This document shows positions 17,074 to 27,341 of a stretch of DNA of 62,606 nt, piece after piece. Origin of the DNA: Ignavibacteria bacterium (GTDB taxonomy: Bacteria > Bacteroidota > Ignavibacteria > Kapaibacteriales > Kapaibacteriaceae); NCBI GenBank assembly GCA_016873895.1, contig VGVV01000010.1, positions 1-62,606 of the forward strand, read 5' to 3'. Under the pieces are notes generated by a model. It was not told where the DNA came from and did not search any database. It worked only from the letters and a program-made list of their open reading frames with translations. The stretch's first letter is position 1, and every line of letters begins with the position of its first letter. The position numbers and the translations under genes are program-made.

Positions 17074-17787
17074 ATGACCAAGACTCGTGCATTGCTTTTG
17101 ATTTCTTTTTTCTCTCTCCTCGCCACTGCTTCGCTTGCTCAACCCCTATTGCAGATGCAAAAGGAACAGGATTGGGGAAGTATAACACCAGAAGGTCCAA
17201 TCACAAACGTGCAGTCTGTAAAGGCGCGAATTCCTCTGAAGAATCTCGGTGATCAGGTACTTATCATCAAAGACGTACGGCCACAGTGTGGATGTACAAC
17301 TGCGCCAATTGAGAAAGACACGCTGCAGCCTGGCGAGGAAACGGCTATGAATGTAACACTGAATCTTCCCGCCGGCAGTGGCAAAATCTCGAAGTACGTA
17401 ACTGTATTTGCTAATGATTCGACTGGGTCGCACGTGCTGCAGTTGCGTGCCGAGATACAACGTCCGATTCAGCTGTCATCGAGTTTTCTGGGATTTAATG
17501 CAGGCGTCGCAGGACAACCAACACGGGCAACGGTTACGGTTAACTCGTTTGTTGATAGACCGGTAACTATTCGTCCGGTGCCCCTTACCGACGGACTCCG
17601 CGTTGTTTCGGATGCTACGATGACTTCTGAAAAAGGCAAGCCGGTTACTGTTGAGGTTGAGTACGTGCCAACAAAGAAGGGCAGCTTTACAGTTCAGTTA
17701 AAGCTTGAAACTTCTCTTGAGAACTACGAAACAATTGAACTCACGGGGTACGGGGCTGCTGCAGAGGCGAAGTCCGACGGAAAATGA
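17074..17787 (+). CDS. Exported DUF1573 domain protein
   Basis: 237 aa with a clear signal peptide (KTRALLLISFFSLLATASLA). The DUF1573 immunoglobulin-like domain has its signature IKDVRPQCGCTTAPI (about 65-80) and a second beta domain after residue 140. Members are secreted proteins of unknown role, common in Bacteroidota and Planctomycetes. The last 47 bp overlap the end of the convergent glycosyltransferase gene. The frame is open back to a GTG at 17023, but the signal peptide fixes the start at 17074. Confidence 0.8.
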   Translation: MTKTRALLLISFFSLLATASLAQPLLQMQKEQDWGSITPEGPITNVQSVKARIPLKNLGDQVLIIKDVRPQCGCTTAPIEKDTLQPGEETAMNVTLNLPAGSGKISKYVTVFANDSTGSHVLQLRAEIQRPIQLSSSFLGFNAGVAGQPTRATVTVNSFVDRPVTIRPVPLTDGLRVVSDATMTSEKGKPVTVEVEYVPTKKGSFTVQLKLETSLENYETIELTGYGAAAEAKSDGK

Positions 17788-19396
17788 CGAATGCCCCGGT
17801 GGTGTCAAGGATCTGCTTGGATGTATCAGACTGCCACTCACCAACATTGTTGATTCGGCATACATACCACGTTGGTGCAACGCCAGCCAGCTCCTGCAGC
17901 TTCTGCGTGTAGAACAAGTGGGCGTAGCTCTTCATGGAAAGGGGCTCTACGGTCTGCCGCGTTCCACGAAGTGATTGATAGAAGTCCAGTGCAGCCCCTT
18001 GCGTGTATGCTTCAATGCGCGGCGCAACGAAGGGAAGAAAGAGCGTTAGTGTAAGGATAACGCCGCCAAAGAGCGAGGCAAAGGCAACGCGCTGACTACG
18101 CTGTATCGTAACGATCATTATGATCGTCCCAAGAAGCAACAAGCTGCCGATGAATGGTTCAATACCTACCCACGAAACATCCCGGCTCATCGCAGCGCGC
18201 AGATACCCATCGCGAAACGTTGGCAGCCCCAGTAGCCACTCTTTGTTCATGAATGCAAGGGGCACGATGCAGAACACGGCCGACAACGCGCTGCCCACGG
18301 TAATGAGTCCGCCCCTTTGCAATAGAGTGAGCGATGTACGACGTCCGGAAACAAACTGTTCTAGCGCCCTTGCCGCAAGGAAGGTAAGGGGCAGGTAGCA
18401 CATCGAACTGTAGTGGATGATCTTCGTAGTAACAGCAGAGAAGACTACCATCACAACACAGAAGAGCATGATCATCCATTGCTGCATGTCACGTTGATGC
18501 TGATCATCTTCAGGGGTGGTGCGAGCCCCCTGCAAGAAAAAGATTGATGCAGGAAAACAGCCGATAGCTACGACAACAAGATGGTAGTACCATGGCTGGG
18601 CATGTCCGGCCTCGCCGGTGGTTAACAATCGCCACTGATAGGCAAGGTTCTCACGCATGAAGGTGGGGCCATGCATAAGGTACTCCGCGCCAATCCATAG
18701 TGATGGAATAGCAACAGACATTGCAAGGACAATCAGGAGGGTTGTGAATGGAAAGCGCTGACGCTTCCGATGCGTCACAAGCCACGCAACGATGGAGGTA
18801 AGGCCTACGAGTCCGAGTCCAACCGGACCTTTCGTAAGCACTGCAAGCCCCGTGGCAATTCCTGCTGCAAGGGGCCAGCGAATCGCAGATGGCTGTCTGA
18901 CGGAGCGATAGATCCACCAGATCGCAAGGAACATGAAGAGGTTAAACGCGGGATCAATGATGCCCGATCGCATGTAGAAGTGCGGCAGCACACTACCCGC
19001 ATAGCAGAGCATCCATAGGATGCCCATTCGACGTGAATAAACACTCGTACCGATTGAGAGTGCAACGAGAAGTGTTGCGATGGCTATCACGACGTTAGGG
19101 AATCGAGCCCCAAACTCGTTGATGCCAAAGACCTGCATCGAGAGCGCCTGCATCCAGATAAAGAGAGGGGGCTTCTCATAAAACGGACGATAGTCTACCT
19201 GCACTTGTAGGTAGTTGCCGGTAACGAGCATCTCGCGTGCACTCTCGGCAAAGTTGATCTCATCCCAGTCGAAGAGACGCACTGCGCCAAGTGATGGTAG
19301 CAAGACCACAAGCGCAGTGAGGATTACGATGAGCCGAATATTGCGAGTTGACACGGGAGGGGCTATGATCGGTGGAACCGTGGCAAAACTACCCAA
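17741..19396 (-). CDS. ArnT/PMT-type glycosyltransferase family 39 protein
   Basis: 551 aa with about 11-12 membrane segments. The first periplasmic loop has the acidic motif FDWDEINFAESARE and the YEKPPLFIW block typical of PMT/ArnT enzymes. Such enzymes move a sugar from a polyprenyl-phosphate carrier to lipid A or protein; the acceptor here is unknown. Its start lies 34 bp inside the end of the P-type ATPase gene, and its 3' end overlaps DUF1573. Confidence 0.85.
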   Translation of the reverse strand: MGSFATVPPIIAPPVSTRNIRLIVILTALVVLLPSLGAVRLFDWDEINFAESAREMLVTGNYLQVQVDYRPFYEKPPLFIWMQALSMQVFGINEFGARFPNVVIAIATLLVALSIGTSVYSRRMGILWMLCYAGSVLPHFYMRSGIIDPAFNLFMFLAIWWIYRSVRQPSAIRWPLAAGIATGLAVLTKGPVGLGLVGLTSIVAWLVTHRKRQRFPFTTLLIVLAMSVAIPSLWIGAEYLMHGPTFMRENLAYQWRLLTTGEAGHAQPWYYHLVVVAIGCFPASIFFLQGARTTPEDDQHQRDMQQWMIMLFCVVMVVFSAVTTKIIHYSSMCYLPLTFLAARALEQFVSGRRTSLTLLQRGGLITVGSALSAVFCIVPLAFMNKEWLLGLPTFRDGYLRAAMSRDVSWVGIEPFIGSLLLLGTIIMIVTIQRSQRVAFASLFGGVILTLTLFLPFVAPRIEAYTQGAALDFYQSLRGTRQTVEPLSMKSYAHLFYTQKLQELAGVAPTWYVCRINNVGEWQSDTSKQILDTTGAFVIFRRTSPLQQPRTP

Positions 19397-21592
19397 CGGA
19401 GTGAGTCAACAATAATGCTTGTGACAGCAATCGACAGTGCAGCGCAGATAAGTAACGGCAGTACGGCACTGGTGCCTGCTCCACCGATCTCGTAGAAGAG
19501 CTGCACGAGTGAGAGTATGGGCAACGAAGCGGGAATAATCATAAGCAGCGAGACAATCACAAGACTTGCAACCGAAACGGCAACATAGCCTACCATGAAC
19601 GTGTGCGAGTCCAGAACGAAGATTGTAAGCAGTGAACTAAGAAGAGAGAACACGGCAATGATCGTGAAGTGCTCATGGGAGAGGAAGAGTTGTGTTGTTA
19701 TCACGTATGACAGCATCACACCTAGAGTACCAACGATCATTGTTTGCCATAGCTCCGCAAAGAACCGAGTGGCTGCTACTCCGCGTTGCGGCCACCATGA
19801 TGCGCAGATTGATGGCACAACGATGCCGATAATGCTCAGGAGTGCTCCTCTTCGCGGACTCAACACATAGGGGAATGCTGCAAGCCATGAACCAAGTGTA
19901 AGCAGCACGAGTAGAGCGTTCTTGACAAGGAACATTGTCGACACCGTAAGCACTGTTCGAACGGCAGTGCGTCCTTCGTTGATCATGGCGGGGAAGTCTG
20001 CAAAGCCCCCTTGCTCAAGGACAATGTCGGCAACGAGCTTTGTTGCCGAAGAGCTCTGCGAAGGGGCTACACCAACGTCTGCTCGACGCAGTGCTGGAAT
20101 ATCATTGATGCCATCGCCTATCATGATCACATGTCCGCGTGAGCAGAGATCATCAACGATCTCATACTTGTCCTGCGGAGTACACCGCGCATGAATCGAC
20201 ATCGCAGACGATGGTGTACCGAGCTGTTGTACAACTGCCTCTGCCGTGTCTTGTTTGTCGCCCGTGAGAAGATGTGTTGTGATGTTCATCGCATGGAACA
20301 TCGCAATGGTGGATTGCGCGTCATGGCGTAGTGTGTCGTTTAACACCACCCAACAAAGGGGCTCTGTGTGCACCACATGGGTTGTCATGACCCTGTGAGC
20401 GGGCAAAGACAACGCTGCGATGATGCAACATGTTTTTTGTAGCCAATGCATCGTGCATGGACTCCCACAACGGATGTGCTGGAGTGCAAACAACTTCGGG
20501 GGCTCCAAGGACAAATGTTGCATTATCATCAGCAAATCGCAGTGCGCTAAACTTTGTTGACGATGAGAACGATGTCTGCTGGACAACCTCAGGCGTTTCT
20601 GCAGAGGGGGCTCGTGTTCGCAAAGCACGCATGATCTGACTCTCGTCTGACAGAGCCCAGGCGAATGTGTAGAGTTCATCTTCAACCGAGACCAAAGAGG
20701 TTGTACCGATAGGTATGATAGCATCTACATCAAGTTCGTTCGTTGTGAGCGCTCCGGTTTTGTCGAAGCAAACATCCGTTACTTGCGAAAACGACTCAAG
20801 AGCGGCAAGACGCTGCACGATGATTCCGAGCTTACGTATGCGAATTGTGCCGATGATGAACGTAATCGTTGATAGCAGTATCAGGCTTTCCGGAATGAGT
20901 CCCAACACAAGTGTTGCTGCGCGACGAATACCATCGACATCCTGCAGCATTGAACTCGGATTGCGCAGAATATCGACAACAGCAAACACCCCCGCGATCG
21001 CGAATGACCAAACAAAGATGGCATTGACGTTCTTCTGCAGAGGCGAGGGAGTAAGATCCAGCTTGTGCGCATGTGATTCGATTCTGCCGGAGAGCGTGTG
21101 TTCGCGGTCGGCTGTGAGCTGCATATCGAGCCGACCCGACACGCAGAATGAGCCCCCTGAAATGTTGTTGCCTGCACACACAGAAAGCGGATCTGATTCT
21201 CCGGTAAGCATCGATGTGTCGAGCTGGCAATCAACGGCACGTATTGCCGTACCATCTGCCGGGACCACATCACCCCGCATGACGCGAACAACGTCGCCAG
21301 GTTGCAGAAGGTCGGCATCAATACGCTCAATCCCGTCCGAGCGCAACACGCTGGCCGGCAACTTGGCATGCACTGAGATCTTCTCTAGGGCTTGATGGGC
21401 CCTGTATTCCTGCAGAATCGACATCACGGTGTTCACGGCCGAAGAAATGCCTACACCAAGGCCGTCCCACAGCAAACGCGAGTCACCAGTAAACTGCAGG
21501 GCCGCATAGAGCAGGGCTATAATGCTCACATTAACGGTATTAAACACCGTTAGGGTATTTGAGAGAATGATCTCGCGGGTGTGCTTCTGCAT
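19363..21592 (-). pseudogene. HAD-IC P-type cation ATPase, interrupted by a frameshift
   Basis: Two overlapping frames together form one P-type ATPase of about 740 aa. The upstream frame (to 20321) has the actuator MLTGESDPL motif and the phosphorylation site CFDKTGALTTNE, where A replaces the usual T of DKTGTLT. The downstream frame has VVLNDTLR, MIGDGINDIPALRRADVG and the C-terminal membrane helices. The shift lies between about 20380 and 20440, and reading through needs a +1 slip. A run of six A on the coding strand (about 20430-20437) is one candidate site, but the junction could also be some 40 bp further on. It is the CtpE-like type, with unknown ion specificity. Start 21592 (ATG) follows a promoter box. 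It may be a real inactivation or a sequencing indel. Confidence 0.8.
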
Positions 21593-21598
21593 TGGGCG

Positions 21599-21605
21599 CA
21601 AATTA
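21599..21605 (-). promoter_or_regulatory. -7-like box TAATTTG of the P-type ATPase gene
   Basis: TAATTTG followed by CGCCCA and then the ATG: same geometry as the other leaderless starts, one base shorter than consensus. Confidence 0.45.
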
Positions 21606-21683
21606 CCTCTGCGTTTCGTTTGAGTTAAACCTCGGTAGAGGTTGTAACTTTGAGAGCACTAGGTGGATCTTTGGAAGTACGTA

Positions 21684-21691
21684 TATCTTTC
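21684..21691 (+). promoter_or_regulatory. -7-like box TATCTTTC of the DUF1800 gene
   Basis: One mismatch to TAnnTTTG, 10 nt before the chosen ATG at 21702. Confidence 0.45.
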
Positions 21692-21701
21692 CGGAATTCT
21701 T

Positions 21702-23393
21702 ATGGCAATGCTCGACCCCTATCGCGGACAATGGACGCGGCGTGAAGCAGCGCACCTCATGCGCAGGGCATGTTTTGGTGTAACCCTCGAACAACTTGAC
21801 AAAGTCGTAGTCGATGGCGTATCAAAGACAGTTGACGCGCTGTTTACACCGGTGAAAGCGCCAGCACCGCCGCTCAACCCAACGGATAATTCGAAATGGA
21901 TTCCAGATCCTGGACAGGTTTTTACGAAGACTGTTGTGAGCTCGGATCGAAACGACCCAACTACGTCTACTGCGTACGACCTAACAAAGGGGCCTCAATA
22001 CTACAATGGATTGACCAAGATCTGGTGGACGTCGCATATGATGACGCATGCTCCCTCGATCCAGGAAAAGCTGACGCTGTTTTGGTCCAACCACTTCGCA
22101 ACCGAGATGTCGGTTGTGCAGAATGGCATTTTCTCCTGGGAGCTTCTTGCCTTCATGCGCGCGAATGCATTCGGCAGTTTTAAGAGCATGGCGCGTCGCG
22201 TTACGCTTGATGCCGCCATGCTTCGCTACCTCAACGGAAACGTGAACACCAAGGGCAGTCCGAACGAGAACTATGGCCGCGAGCTCCAAGAGCTTTTTTC
22301 AATTGGTAAGGGGCCAGAAATATCGCAAGGTGATTACACCACATACACGGAGCAAGACGTTCGTGCCGCGGCAAAAGTTCTAACAGGTTGGCGCGACTTC
22401 GGAACTCGCGACCTTGTTCTTACAGCCAATGACCGTGATTTCCGGGATAACGAGCCGCGTAATCCACCATTGTTTGCCGACAATCCCAATGTTGTATTTG
22501 TTGCGACGAATCACGACACAACAGATAAGCAGTTTTCTGTCCGCTACGGCAATCGCGTCATCAAAGGCCGCTCAACCCCGCAAGGGGCTGTCCAGGAAAT
22601 CGATGAAATGCTCGACATGATTTTCGAGCAAAATGCCACTTCGGAATACATTGTTAAGAAACTTTACATCTGGTTTGTAAACAGTGATATCACCGATGAG
22701 GTCCGAACAAAGGTTGTCGAGCCCCTTGCTAAGGACCTCCGTTCAAATGGTTGGAACGTTGGACCAGTGCTCAAAAAGCTTCTGTCTTCGGAGCATTTCT
22801 TTGATGTGAACTTGCGTGGATGCCAGTTGCGGAGTCCGGCAGATCTTGTGATTGGGCTTGGCAGAGCATTCCCGTCATGGACACTCATCACAGACCAAAC
22901 ACTTGTCGGACGCTACTTCCAAGGCTTTACAACTGCACTTGGAGCACAACAGATGGATCTCGTAGAACCGTCAAGTGTGGCGGGATTTGAAGCCTACTAT
23001 CAAGCGCCAGACTACTATCGCATGTGGCTCACAACGGCAACGCTACCATTACGAAATGGCTTTACCGATGCGCTTCTCACGAATAACAACGCATTGGGTC
23101 GCAAGCCTATCGTTGATACAGTAGCATTTGTGGGTAAGCTAAGCGGTTCGGAAGATTCCCTTGGCATGATCGAGCAGATCAATGAAGTGCTCTTTGCAGC
23201 CCCCTTCGTTGAGTCAACCGTGATGATGCTTGCCGAGGAGATCCTCATGAATGGCGGACGCTACTACGAGTGGGCAACACTCTGGAATGCCTACAAGGCA
23301 AACCCAACAAATGCCAACTTCAATGCCGTCCGCACGCCGCTCGACAGACTTTTCCGCTACCTCTTCCGCACGGCGGAATATCAATTAGGGTAA
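21702..23393 (+). CDS. DUF1800 family protein
   Basis: 563 aa. The N terminus WTRREAAHLMRRACFGVT and the core LTLFWSNHFATE, then NGNVNTKGSPNENYGRELQELFSIG, are the DUF1800 hallmarks. It is followed 10 bp later by a DUF1501 gene; this pairing is common and suggests a joint, still unknown, envelope function. No clear signal peptide is visible on the DUF1800 partner, so its location is uncertain. Start 21702 is chosen from the promoter box; 21708 is also possible. Confidence 0.85.
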   Translation: MAMLDPYRGQWTRREAAHLMRRACFGVTLEQLDKVVVDGVSKTVDALFTPVKAPAPPLNPTDNSKWIPDPGQVFTKTVVSSDRNDPTTSTAYDLTKGPQYYNGLTKIWWTSHMMTHAPSIQEKLTLFWSNHFATEMSVVQNGIFSWELLAFMRANAFGSFKSMARRVTLDAAMLRYLNGNVNTKGSPNENYGRELQELFSIGKGPEISQGDYTTYTEQDVRAAAKVLTGWRDFGTRDLVLTANDRDFRDNEPRNPPLFADNPNVVFVATNHDTTDKQFSVRYGNRVIKGRSTPQGAVQEIDEMLDMIFEQNATSEYIVKKLYIWFVNSDITDEVRTKVVEPLAKDLRSNGWNVGPVLKKLLSSEHFFDVNLRGCQLRSPADLVIGLGRAFPSWTLITDQTLVGRYFQGFTTALGAQQMDLVEPSSVAGFEAYYQAPDYYRMWLTTATLPLRNGFTDALLTNNNALGRKPIVDTVAFVGKLSGSEDSLGMIEQINEVLFAAPFVESTVMMLAEEILMNGGRYYEWATLWNAYKANPTNANFNAVRTPLDRLFRYLFRTAEYQLG

Positions 23394-23403
23394 GGGGGCT
23401 ACC

Positions 23404-25014
23404 ATGAACAAGAACACACCTACTCGTTTATCGCGCAGATCTTTTATCGCACGCACTTCCGGCGCTGTTGCACTTCCCATGCTCTTCAATGGCATTCCTC
23501 TGCAGGCATTTGATGGCCCGGTGGTAAACGACTTATTTAATGTGGAAGCTGAGACAGACCGCGTACTTGTGCTTGTGCAGTTGAACGGTGGTAACGACGG
23601 CCTCAACACGGTTATACCATTGAGCGAGTACGGAACCTACCAATCGCTTCGTAGCAACATCGCTATTACAGAGAACAAGGTTCTCAAGCTCAGCAACGCA
23701 ACAGGTATTCACCCAGTGATGAAAGGGGCTCACGAGCTCTGGTCGGAGCAGAAGATGAATGTTGTGCAGGGCGTGACGTATCCGAATCCAAACCTGTCGC
23801 ACTTTCGCTCAACAGACATCTGGATGAGTGGTAGCGCCTCGAATGTGAATGAAACCACAGGCTGGATTGGACGCTATCTCAACACGGAGTACCCTGATTA
23901 CCCTACAGGCTATCCTAACACCAAGATGCCCGATCCGGTTGCGATCCAAATGGCTCCGGTAGTAGGCCTTGCGCTTACAGGCTATCAGCATCAGTCAATG
24001 GGTATTGCCCTGCAAGATCCCGAGACATTCTACAAACTCGTAAGCGGCACAGATGCGCCGGGCAACGATCTTCCATCAACGAAGTTGGCAGCCGAGAACA
24101 TCAAGTATGTGCGTGAAGTGCAAATGAAGTCTCTCCAGTTCAGCGCAGTGATTAAATCTGCCGCAGACAAAGCACAGAATAAGTTCACCTATCCAACGTC
24201 CAATCGTCTCGCAGACCAGCTCAAGATCGTAGCACGCCTTGTGGCAGGGGGCTTGAAGACGCGTGTATACGTTGTGCAGCTCGGAGGTTTTGACACTCAT
24301 GCATCGCAAGTTGGTGCAGATGATACCATAACGGGTACGCATGCCAATCTTCTTCAAATGGTATCCGAGGCTATCACGGCATTCCAGCGTGACATCGAGG
24401 CACTTGGCATAGCAGACCGAGTTGTGACGATGACGTTCTCCGAGTTTGGACGCCGTGTTGCATCCAACCAAAGTCTTGGCACAGACCACGGTACGGCCGC
24501 ACCGATGATGTTCTTTGGTGTGCCTGTGCAGGATGGCATCATTGGCACAAATCCTGACATGAAGAACCTCGACAACGGCAATCTCAAAATGCAGTATGAT
24601 TTCCGTCAGATCTATGCATCTGTGCTTGAGCAGTGGTTTGGTGCGAAGAAGGCTGCGATTAAAGACATCCTCTTTGGCAGCTTCTCAACAGTGAAGGTTA
24701 TCAAGAGTGGCACAACATCTGTGGATTCGGAAGAGTCCGTACAGCAGGGGTCTGCATGGACCTTCCAGCCGATATCACCAAATCCTGTGCAGTCGAATGC
24801 TATCATACGCTACGAGCTGCGTGCCGCGCATCATGTTCGACTCGAGATCTTCGACAATCTTGGCTTTCACGTAGCTACGATTGTTCATGAGGCACAAGAG
24901 TCTGGTCTCTATGAGCATGTATTTGAAGTAGCTGCATTGCCAAGCGGTACCTATATGGTGCAACTAACGCTTAATGATGAGCGTGCTCATCAAGCGATGA
25001 TTGTAGCCAAGTAG
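23404..25014 (+). CDS. DUF1501 protein with Tat signal and T9SS C-terminal sorting domain
   Basis: 536 aa. The N terminus has the twin-arginine motif SRRSFI followed by a hydrophobic stretch (about 7-30). The DUF1501 core follows, with LVQLNGGNDGLNTVIPL and GGFDTHASQ, then MTFSEFGRRV and TDHGTAAPM, metal-site motifs of the alkaline-phosphatase-like fold. The last about 80 residues form a type A T9SS sorting domain (FQPISPNPVQS, then LPSGTYMVQL). It forms an operon with DUF1800. The protein is probably exported folded, then passed to the outer-membrane T9SS. Confidence 0.87.
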   Translation: MNKNTPTRLSRRSFIARTSGAVALPMLFNGIPLQAFDGPVVNDLFNVEAETDRVLVLVQLNGGNDGLNTVIPLSEYGTYQSLRSNIAITENKVLKLSNATGIHPVMKGAHELWSEQKMNVVQGVTYPNPNLSHFRSTDIWMSGSASNVNETTGWIGRYLNTEYPDYPTGYPNTKMPDPVAIQMAPVVGLALTGYQHQSMGIALQDPETFYKLVSGTDAPGNDLPSTKLAAENIKYVREVQMKSLQFSAVIKSAADKAQNKFTYPTSNRLADQLKIVARLVAGGLKTRVYVVQLGGFDTHASQVGADDTITGTHANLLQMVSEAITAFQRDIEALGIADRVVTMTFSEFGRRVASNQSLGTDHGTAAPMMFFGVPVQDGIIGTNPDMKNLDNGNLKMQYDFRQIYASVLEQWFGAKKAAIKDILFGSFSTVKVIKSGTTSVDSEESVQQGSAWTFQPISPNPVQSNAIIRYELRAAHHVRLEIFDNLGFHVATIVHEAQESGLYEHVFEVAALPSGTYMVQLTLNDERAHQAMIVAK

Positions 25015-25020
25015 CATGGG

Positions 25021-25028
25021 TATATTTG
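25021..25028 (+). promoter_or_regulatory. -7 promoter box TATATTTG of the GT2 gene (leaderless)
   Basis: Perfect TAnnTTTG, 4 nt before the ATG at 25033 and only 6 nt after the DUF1501 stop codon. The GT2 gene thus seems to have its own start site inside the operon-like array. Confidence 0.65.
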
Positions 25029-25032
25029 CCGC

Positions 25033-26076
25033 ATGTCGGCACTAAACCTATCGCTTGTCTCTGTTATCATTCCGTGTAGGAATGAGCGTTACACAATCGA
25101 GCACATTCTTGACAATCTGCAATCGCAGAGTTATCAGGGGGCGTTCGAGGTTGTAATTGCTGACGGTATGTCTAACGATGGAACACGTGAGCACATCGCA
25201 TCACTTGTGAACACCCGCAAGTACTCGTTCGCAGTGCAGGTGGTGCCAAACTCAAATCAGACAATTCCAAGTGGACTCAACACAGCAGTGCAGGCATCAC
25301 GCGGTGATGTGATTGTACGTGTGGACTGTCATGCACGCATCTCCGACGACTACATTGAGCGCATTGTCGAATCGTTGCAGCTGCCAGGCTTTGATCTCGT
25401 GGGCCCCAGTATCAGGATTATTGCTGGTGGTGCAAGCCCCGTAGCAGAAGCCATCAGCGTGCTTACATCAAGCAAGCTGGGATCGGGTGGGAGTGCTTCG
25501 CGTACGCATCTTACGAGTCCCGTGCAAGTTGCTCATGCGGCTATGTCGTCATACGGCCGAAGCGTATGGGACAAGCTGGGCGGGTATGATGAATCACTGC
25601 TGACAAACGAAGACTTCGACTTTGACTATCGTGCAACGCGCCTCGGCGCGGGTGTGTATTCGTTGCCGCGGCCAATATTTTACACCATGGCTCGCCCAAC
25701 ACTCAAGGGGCTTGCACGGCAGCGATGGCGCTATGGATGGTGGAAGTCTGCCGTGCTACGCAAGTATCCGCAGTCGCTGCATGCGCGCCAAGCCATACCT
25801 ATCCTGGGCTTTCTCGCGCTCGTAGCGCTGCTTTCGATGTGGGCCTTAGGAGTTATGAGCATCGAGCCACTCTTTTATACCGTTTACCTGTACTCGGCTG
25901 TATGCGTCTTTAGCACACTCCATACTCTTTCGACATCCAAAGAATGGAATGGTGGGTTGCCTACTGCATTAACCACGATGTTGTTCGCGCCACTTATCTA
26001 CGCTATTATCCATGGCGTCTGGGCTGCTGGCGCAATAGCTGGGTTGTTTGTGCATACGCCACCACGACGATCATAA
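25033..26076 (+). CDS. Glycosyltransferase family 2, ExoA-like
   Basis: 347 aa. The GT-A domain at the N terminus has SVIIPCRNERYTIEHIL, VIADGMSNDGTRE and VRVDCHARI (the metal-binding D-x-D-like region). The acceptor-side NEDFDFDYRATRLGAG and RQRWRYGWWK follow. Two to three C-terminal membrane helices (about 253-345) anchor it. It resembles succinoglycan-type ExoA transferases. It probably builds a cell-surface glycan. The 3' end is 3 bp from the convergent clpX. Confidence 0.85.
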   Translation: MSALNLSLVSVIIPCRNERYTIEHILDNLQSQSYQGAFEVVIADGMSNDGTREHIASLVNTRKYSFAVQVVPNSNQTIPSGLNTAVQASRGDVIVRVDCHARISDDYIERIVESLQLPGFDLVGPSIRIIAGGASPVAEAISVLTSSKLGSGGSASRTHLTSPVQVAHAAMSSYGRSVWDKLGGYDESLLTNEDFDFDYRATRLGAGVYSLPRPIFYTMARPTLKGLARQRWRYGWWKSAVLRKYPQSLHARQAIPILGFLALVALLSMWALGVMSIEPLFYTVYLYSAVCVFSTLHTLSTSKEWNGGLPTALTTMLFAPLIYAIIHGVWAAGAIAGLFVHTPPRRS

Positions 26077-26079
26077 GAT

Positions 26080-27327
26080 CTACGAAGACGCTCTTGCTGC
26101 GGGCTGTTCGCTGAGTTCCAGAAGGGGCGACGCATCGCGCTCTACAACTTCTCGCGTAACAATGCACTTGCGAACACCGGGCACATCGGGTAGCATAAAC
26201 ATGATAGGATTCATCACCTCTTCCATCACACCGCGCAATGCGCGAGCCCCAGTGCGACGCTTCTGAGCCTTATGAACCAGTGCTATGAGCGCTTCATGTT
26301 CAAACTGCAGCTCTATACCTTCAAGAAGGAGCAACTTTTGGTATTGCTTAACGATGGCATTCTTTGGATTCGTGAGAATATCGAGCATTGCTTCGTCGGT
26401 AAGCGGATGCAATGCTGTTACAACCGGCAGACGTCCGATAAACTCCGGTATAAAACCAAACTTCATCAAATCTTCCGGTTCAACATCGCCTAAGAGCTCC
26501 ATCGACTCTTCTACCGTGGCGGCAGTTGGTGCCGTAAAACCAATCGTTGTCGGACGCTTGCGCTTTGCGATAACCTTTTCGAGTCCTTCAAAAGCTCCAC
26601 CACAAATGAATAGCACGTTGCGCGTGTTCACATACACAAGGGGCTGTTCGGGATGCTTACGTCCACCCTTCGGAGGTATCCCGGCAACCGTACCTTCAAG
26701 GATCTTGAGCAAACCTTGTTGAACGCCCTCGCCTGATACATCGCGTGTAATCGACGCACTATCGCTTTTCCGCGTGATCTTATCGATCTCGTCAACGTAA
26801 ATGATGCCACGTTCTGCGCGTTCTACGTTATAATCTGCGTTTTGTAGCAGATTAACGATGATCGACTCAACATCATCACCAACATAACCAGCCTCGGTAA
26901 GCGTTGTTGCATCTGCGATGGCGAATGGCACATCGAGAATACGGGCTAGTGTCTGTGCAAGAAGGGTCTTTCCGGTGCCGGTAGGGCCTAGGAGCAGGAT
27001 GTTACTTTTTTCGATCTCAACTTCGTCAAATGCACTAACAAGATTCTTCGCTTGAATGCGCTTGTAGTGATTGTACACAGAAACGGAAAGAACCTCTTTT
27101 GCTTCGGTTTGTCCAATCACGTGTTCATCTAACTGACGCTTGATCTCTGATGGGCGAGGCAGCGTTGATATATCAGTCCGAAGCTGGCCCGTAGGTGCAT
27201 TCTTACGAAGTATATCAACCGAGTTCTGTACGCAAACATCGCAGATGTACACGCCTTTGCCCGCAATGAGGCTGGTGACCTCTTGTGAGTTACGATTACA
27301 GAATGAACAGTTCAAATTTTCTTGCAT
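26080..27327 (-). CDS. clpX: ATP-dependent Clp protease ATP-binding subunit ClpX
   Basis: AAA+ unfoldase that feeds substrates to ClpP. It has 415 aa. The N-terminal zinc-binding domain has CSFCNRNS and CDVC; Walker A is GPTGTGKTLLAQTLAR; Walker B is IIYVDEIDK; and RRTGARALRGVMEE carries sensor 2. It lies 14 bp after clpP in the tig-clpP-clpX order found in many bacteria. Confidence 0.96.
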   Translation of the reverse strand: MQENLNCSFCNRNSQEVTSLIAGKGVYICDVCVQNSVDILRKNAPTGQLRTDISTLPRPSEIKRQLDEHVIGQTEAKEVLSVSVYNHYKRIQAKNLVSAFDEVEIEKSNILLLGPTGTGKTLLAQTLARILDVPFAIADATTLTEAGYVGDDVESIIVNLLQNADYNVERAERGIIYVDEIDKITRKSDSASITRDVSGEGVQQGLLKILEGTVAGIPPKGGRKHPEQPLVYVNTRNVLFICGGAFEGLEKVIAKRKRPTTIGFTAPTAATVEESMELLGDVEPEDLMKFGFIPEFIGRLPVVTALHPLTDEAMLDILTNPKNAIVKQYQKLLLLEGIELQFEHEALIALVHKAQKRRTGARALRGVMEEVMNPIMFMLPDVPGVRKCIVTREVVERDASPLLELSEQPAARASS

Positions 27328-27341
27328 GTAGTCGTAGAGTG

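Noticed and set aside
23391..23404. AAGGGGGCT before the DUF1501 ATG as a Shine-Dalgarno site
   Set aside because: It is one of about 60 copies of the dispersed word, and its G-run spacing to the ATG does not match AGGAGG. The position is probably coincidental.
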